Assembly (NCBI GenBank): GCA_947258385.1
Contig: CAMYII010000082.1
Span: 1 to 34,505 of the forward strand
Origin: Acidiferrobacterales bacterium
GTDB taxonomy: Bacteria > Pseudomonadota > Gammaproteobacteria > Acidiferrobacterales > SZUA-150
Reading direction: 5' to 3'
Length of the DNA: 34,505 bases
Shown here piece after piece: positions 32,145-34,505 of the stretch (position 1 is its first letter; each line of letters opens with the position of its first letter). A program made the position numbers and the translations under genes. The notes under the pieces were generated by a model that worked only from the letters and a program-made list of their open reading frames with translations, did no database searches and was not told the DNA's origin.

Positions 32145-32636
32145 TCAGGAGCCGCGCTTGGCCGGCCCGGTTTCGGCCTGCGCCTTCTGCCACTTCTCAT
32201 AGACCTCGGGCGGCCACAGGGCCTGAAACCAGGTAATGGCATCTTCGATTTCCTGGTCGCTCAAACGGCCTTTCCACCCCGGCATCACTGGCGTATCGCC
32301 GCGGCGCACGCCGTTTTTGATCATTTCCACCATCTCCTGCCGGCTGCGCTTCCATGTATTCCCATTGCCGTCCAGCGGCGGCGAAAGGAGCAGCTTCTCG
32401 CCATCGTCGTAGCCCCATCCCGGATGCCCCTGGGCCTGCGGCCCGTGACACTCGGCGCAATGGGCTTGAAACACCCCGGCACCACGGGTAATGGCCTCCG
32501 GAGAAAAAATGCGCGTCAACGCCAGCTCCGGTGTTGATGGCGGCGCGACCGCGGCCACCGGCTGGGCATCTTCTTCAGACTTGCTGCAGGCCGCGGCCAG
32601 CAAGGCCACGGCCATCATCACGACGGCTTTTTTCAT
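32145..32636 (-). CDS. monoheme class I cytochrome c lipoprotein
   Basis: The ATG at 32636 opens a classic lipoprotein signal ending LAAAC (Cys17); an earlier ATG at 32666 would add ten residues. The 163-residue protein has one heme c site (C60-H64, HCAECHGPQAQGHPGWGYDD) and a candidate Met ligand at 118 (DTPVMPGWKG), as in class I cytochromes. LSDQEIEDAITWFQALWPPEVY is the family's C-terminal helix. It belongs to the same group as cytochromes encoded near copper resistance genes and multicopper oxidases. It could accept electrons from a Cu(I)-oxidising enzyme (inference). Confidence 0.9.
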   Translation of the reverse strand: MKKAVVMMAVALLAAACSKSEEDAQPVAAVAPPSTPELALTRIFSPEAITRGAGVFQAHCAECHGPQAQGHPGWGYDDGEKLLLSPPLDGNGNTWKRSRQEMVEMIKNGVRRGDTPVMPGWKGRLSDQEIEDAITWFQALWPPEVYEKWQKAQAETGPAKRGS

Positions 32637-32766
32637 ACCTTGCTGAGTATCGGACGGACGCTTCATTCAGGGCAGAACACCAGTATCGGCGTATTATGCC
32701 TATATCGGCGCGCCGCATAAAGGCGCCAAATCCGGCCGCCCGGACCGCACATCAGAAGAGCCGGCG

Positions 32767-33165
32767 TCAATGGCCCGCGTGAGAGCCGTTCTCGGAATGA
32801 TCGACTTGTTTCGGCTTTGCCGGACCTTCATCCACACCCTTGGGTTTGCCGCCGCACCGGGCCCACGTAACGTTGTCCAGCATGATCAGGCCGCGGCTGG
32901 CCTGGGCACAACGCGTCGCCAGAGTGTTGGAAATGGATGTCGGCTCCATCGCATAACGCCCGTCGAACCCGGCCTCGCGGGCCTTGCCGCTCTGCGGTTG
33001 CGTGGTCAACACCTCAAACCGGCCTTTATTGGTCTTCACCGGCTTGTAGCCTTGATGGGCGCTGTGATTCATCGTCGAGTGATCGACTTCGGCCGCGGTA
33101 GCGACCAGCGGCAGGGCTGCAACGAGGATCAAAATCAGCCTGGAAAAGCTGGGATCGGGAAACAT
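32767..33165 (-). CDS. exported His-rich protein of the copper cluster
   Basis: The ATG at 33165 follows AAAGGAGGCCATGAC and opens a signal peptide (ending TAA) in a 132-residue product. The mature N-terminus (EVDHSTMNHSAHQG) and the C-terminus (KPKQVDHSENGSHAGH) are His/Met-rich and probably bind copper; the middle holds two cysteines (C.QASRGLIMLDNVTWARC). It stands between the porin-like gene and the cytochrome c, in the order expected of a multicopper oxidase cluster. I do not recognise a named family; a periplasmic copper-binding protein is the best guess. Confidence 0.78.
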   Translation of the reverse strand: MFPDPSFSRLILILVAALPLVATAAEVDHSTMNHSAHQGYKPVKTNKGRFEVLTTQPQSGKAREAGFDGRYAMEPTSISNTLATRCAQASRGLIMLDNVTWARCGGKPKGVDEGPAKPKQVDHSENGSHAGH

Positions 33166-33178
33166 GTCATGGCCTCCT

Positions 33179-34360
33179 TTACTGGATATAACCGTGTTCA
33201 AGATTCAGAATAGATGCGCGTTCGCCAATGTTATCGTTGAAAGTCGCGCCCAGACCAAAGGCGATACCCACTTGCGCCACGTTGTCCGTGAGATCCCCGA
33301 GCGCATCGCCATAACTCGTATGGCGGTACTGCGCCAGCAAATCAACGCCCTGACCCAAACGATAGAACAGGCTCGGCGCGATGGTCGTCTGCTCCGCATC
33401 ATCGAAGTCGCTATAGTCCTTGTAACCGACAGTCAACGCCGCCTGCCAGCGCGTGAGCAGATTGGGCCGGGCGGTGTAGCGCAGACTGGCGACATAAGAC
33501 CTGTACTTGGCGCGGGCGCGGTTGGCCACACCGTCAGTTAGATCGAGCAGATTCGCCAGCGTCAGACCGTCGATGCCCTCATTGGCGATGCCTTGTACGG
33601 CGAAAGACCAGTTCGACTGCGGATTCATTACCAGATTGAACTCGGCCCCGGCAATAACCGCTGTCATCCACTCCTCCTCACCAAGTGTCTCCACCTTCTG
33701 CCGGTCGGCGAGCAGGCCCGCGTGGCGCAGCCATGTCACATAACGCAGATCCTCGCTCTGTTCATAGACGTAGCCGCCGCCGTAACTGTCGGCGCCGTCG
33801 GGGGCATTGTCAAAGGTAGGCGTCTCTTCACCATTAATCCGGGTACCTGCCCAGACCCCCAATGACTGGATCTTGCGGTCCAGGAACCAGTTGAGCGACA
33901 CCGTGCTGCCGTAGAGCTGGTCGAATTCCTCGTTGGACGAAGCGTTGCCCACATAGGCATAGTCCAACAGGTCTTCATCGCGCGCCACCGGAAATTCCAG
34001 CAGGGTGTTGGGCAGTCGCGTACGCCCAAGGCTGACCTCGAAGTCGCGGTTCCAGTAAAACGCGTGCAGCTGATGGAACACCACCTCTTCGTCGTGCTCC
34101 TTGAAGCCGATCACCGCACCGGCCACGCCGTCGTCGTACATGCGCTTGTCGAGCCGCACCAGCAGGCTGGAATCGGAAAGATTGATCTCGTCATCGGCGC
34201 CTTTGTCGGTTTCAAGATCGACGTGATCCAGCGTTGCGATCAGCCGCCCACCGAGCGTGATCCTGGGCATGACCTCGCGGTCGACTTCCAGCGCCAGCGC
34301 CGGCGGCGCCACCAACAGGGCGCACAGTCCGCCGGCCAATAGCCAATTACTTATATTCAT
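33179..34360 (-). CDS. porin-like outer-membrane beta-barrel
   Basis: The start at 34360 follows GAGGTGCATG; ATGs at 34363 and 34384 (the latter overlapping the upstream stop as ATGA) are alternatives. The about 393-residue product has a hydrophobic signal (ending APPALA) that is short of positive charges, then a strand-rich barrel with Asp-rich turns (LETDKGADDEINLSDSS), SLLVRLDKRMY and a C-terminal strand. Its length and pattern resemble 16-stranded porins. The position directly after a multicopper oxidase is that of PcoB/CopB in copper clusters, but the His/Met-rich N-terminus of those proteins is absent. A role in copper or nonspecific solute passage is inferred from context only. Confidence 0.8.
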   Translation of the reverse strand: MNISNWLLAGGLCALLVAPPALALEVDREVMPRITLGGRLIATLDHVDLETDKGADDEINLSDSSLLVRLDKRMYDDGVAGAVIGFKEHDEEVVFHQLHAFYWNRDFEVSLGRTRLPNTLLEFPVARDEDLLDYAYVGNASSNEEFDQLYGSTVSLNWFLDRKIQSLGVWAGTRINGEETPTFDNAPDGADSYGGGYVYEQSEDLRYVTWLRHAGLLADRQKVETLGEEEWMTAVIAGAEFNLVMNPQSNWSFAVQGIANEGIDGLTLANLLDLTDGVANRARAKYRSYVASLRYTARPNLLTRWQAALTVGYKDYSDFDDAEQTTIAPSLFYRLGQGVDLLAQYRHTSYGDALGDLTDNVAQVGIAFGLGATFNDNIGERASILNLEHGYIQ

Positions 34361-34380
34361 CATGCACCTCGGATAATCAC

Positions 34381-34505
34381 TCATTGATCCACAGACACGG
34401 ACGGCACATAGGTCGGCTCAAAATCCTCGTATTCGAGAATGGTGAGCATGCCACCGGGATAGATGCCGTTGTTGGTCGCGCGCGTCGTCTTGTGATCGTG
34501 GAAGG
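34381..34505 (-). CDS. C-terminal end of a multicopper oxidase-like protein (cut by window edge)
   Basis: Only the last 41 codons lie in the window. They read FHDHKTTRATNNGIYPGGML and then TILEYEDF. The FHDH..A.T..GI.PGG pattern is typical of a multicopper-oxidase cupredoxin domain, where the His pair belongs to the copper site region. The TGA at 34381 overlaps the longest start of the porin-like gene. The enzyme probably oxidises Cu(I) or another periplasmic substrate. The catalytic Cys and the rest of the protein are outside the window. Confidence 0.7.
   Translation of the reverse strand, partial: FHDHKTTRATNNGIYPGGMLTILEYEDFEPTYVPSVSVDQ

Overview
The window looks like chromosome from a Gram-negative, moderately GC-rich respiratory bacterium. 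Outer-membrane beta-barrels, lipoprotein signals, many c-type cytochromes and several sulfur-relay genes are all present. I suspect a sulfur- or metal-metabolising gammaproteobacterium, but the sequence offers no rRNA or marker gene to prove it. Almost every gene lies on the minus strand. The exceptions are a glycosyltransferase/radical SAM pair (12483-14566) and an FNR-type regulator (26250-26984).

Region 1 (19-6856) is a candidate porin-cytochrome electron conduit. It has two NHL beta-propeller lipoproteins at its ends, a large outer-membrane barrel whose frame is broken near 1600-1655, three c7-type triheme cytochromes with different N-termini (a coupled one with an internal signal-like segment, an inner-membrane-tethered one and a lipoprotein), and a tetraheme periplasmic cytochrome. 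Region 2 (6900-8370) is rich in dispersed repeats that surround a small monoheme lipoprotein gene. Region 3 (8394-10848) encodes a tetraheme cytochrome, a four-cluster ferredoxin and an NrfD-type membrane subunit without a catalytic subunit, the architecture of a quinone/periplasm electron module. A two-domain exported rhodanese follows (11017-12036), with a clear terminator.

Region 4 (12337-22640) lies between two copies of a near-identical palindrome. It holds a surface-glycan or glycolipid set (GT2, two radical SAM proteins, a UDP-galactopyranose-mutase-like flavoprotein, a GT39/ArnT-like membrane glycosyltransferase) interleaved with a sulfur uptake and relay set: a YeeE/YedE transporter, TusA, two small paralogous membrane proteins, a DsrE-like protein and a 56-residue DsrH-like protein. 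A second DsrE-like protein and a PAS-LuxR regulator (22823-23783) lie just outside the second palindrome. Region 5 (24530-26984) has a membrane monoheme protein, a paralogue of the region 2 lipoprotein, and an FNR-like regulator whose recognition helix matches three TTGAT-N4-ATCAA boxes seen in the window.

Region 6 (27234-34505) is a copper-handling cluster: a membrane cupredoxin, an outer-membrane barrel, the CopA Cu(I)-ATPase, a CopZ-like chaperone, a DUF302 protein, a 24-residue membrane peptide, a monoheme cytochrome c lipoprotein, a His-rich exported protein, a porin-like barrel and the C-terminal end of a multicopper oxidase cut by the window edge.

Taken together, the window joins extracellular or periplasmic electron transfer, sulfur-atom relay and copper homeostasis, perhaps under partly anaerobic (FNR) control. 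No tRNA, rRNA, CRISPR array or intact insertion sequence was seen.
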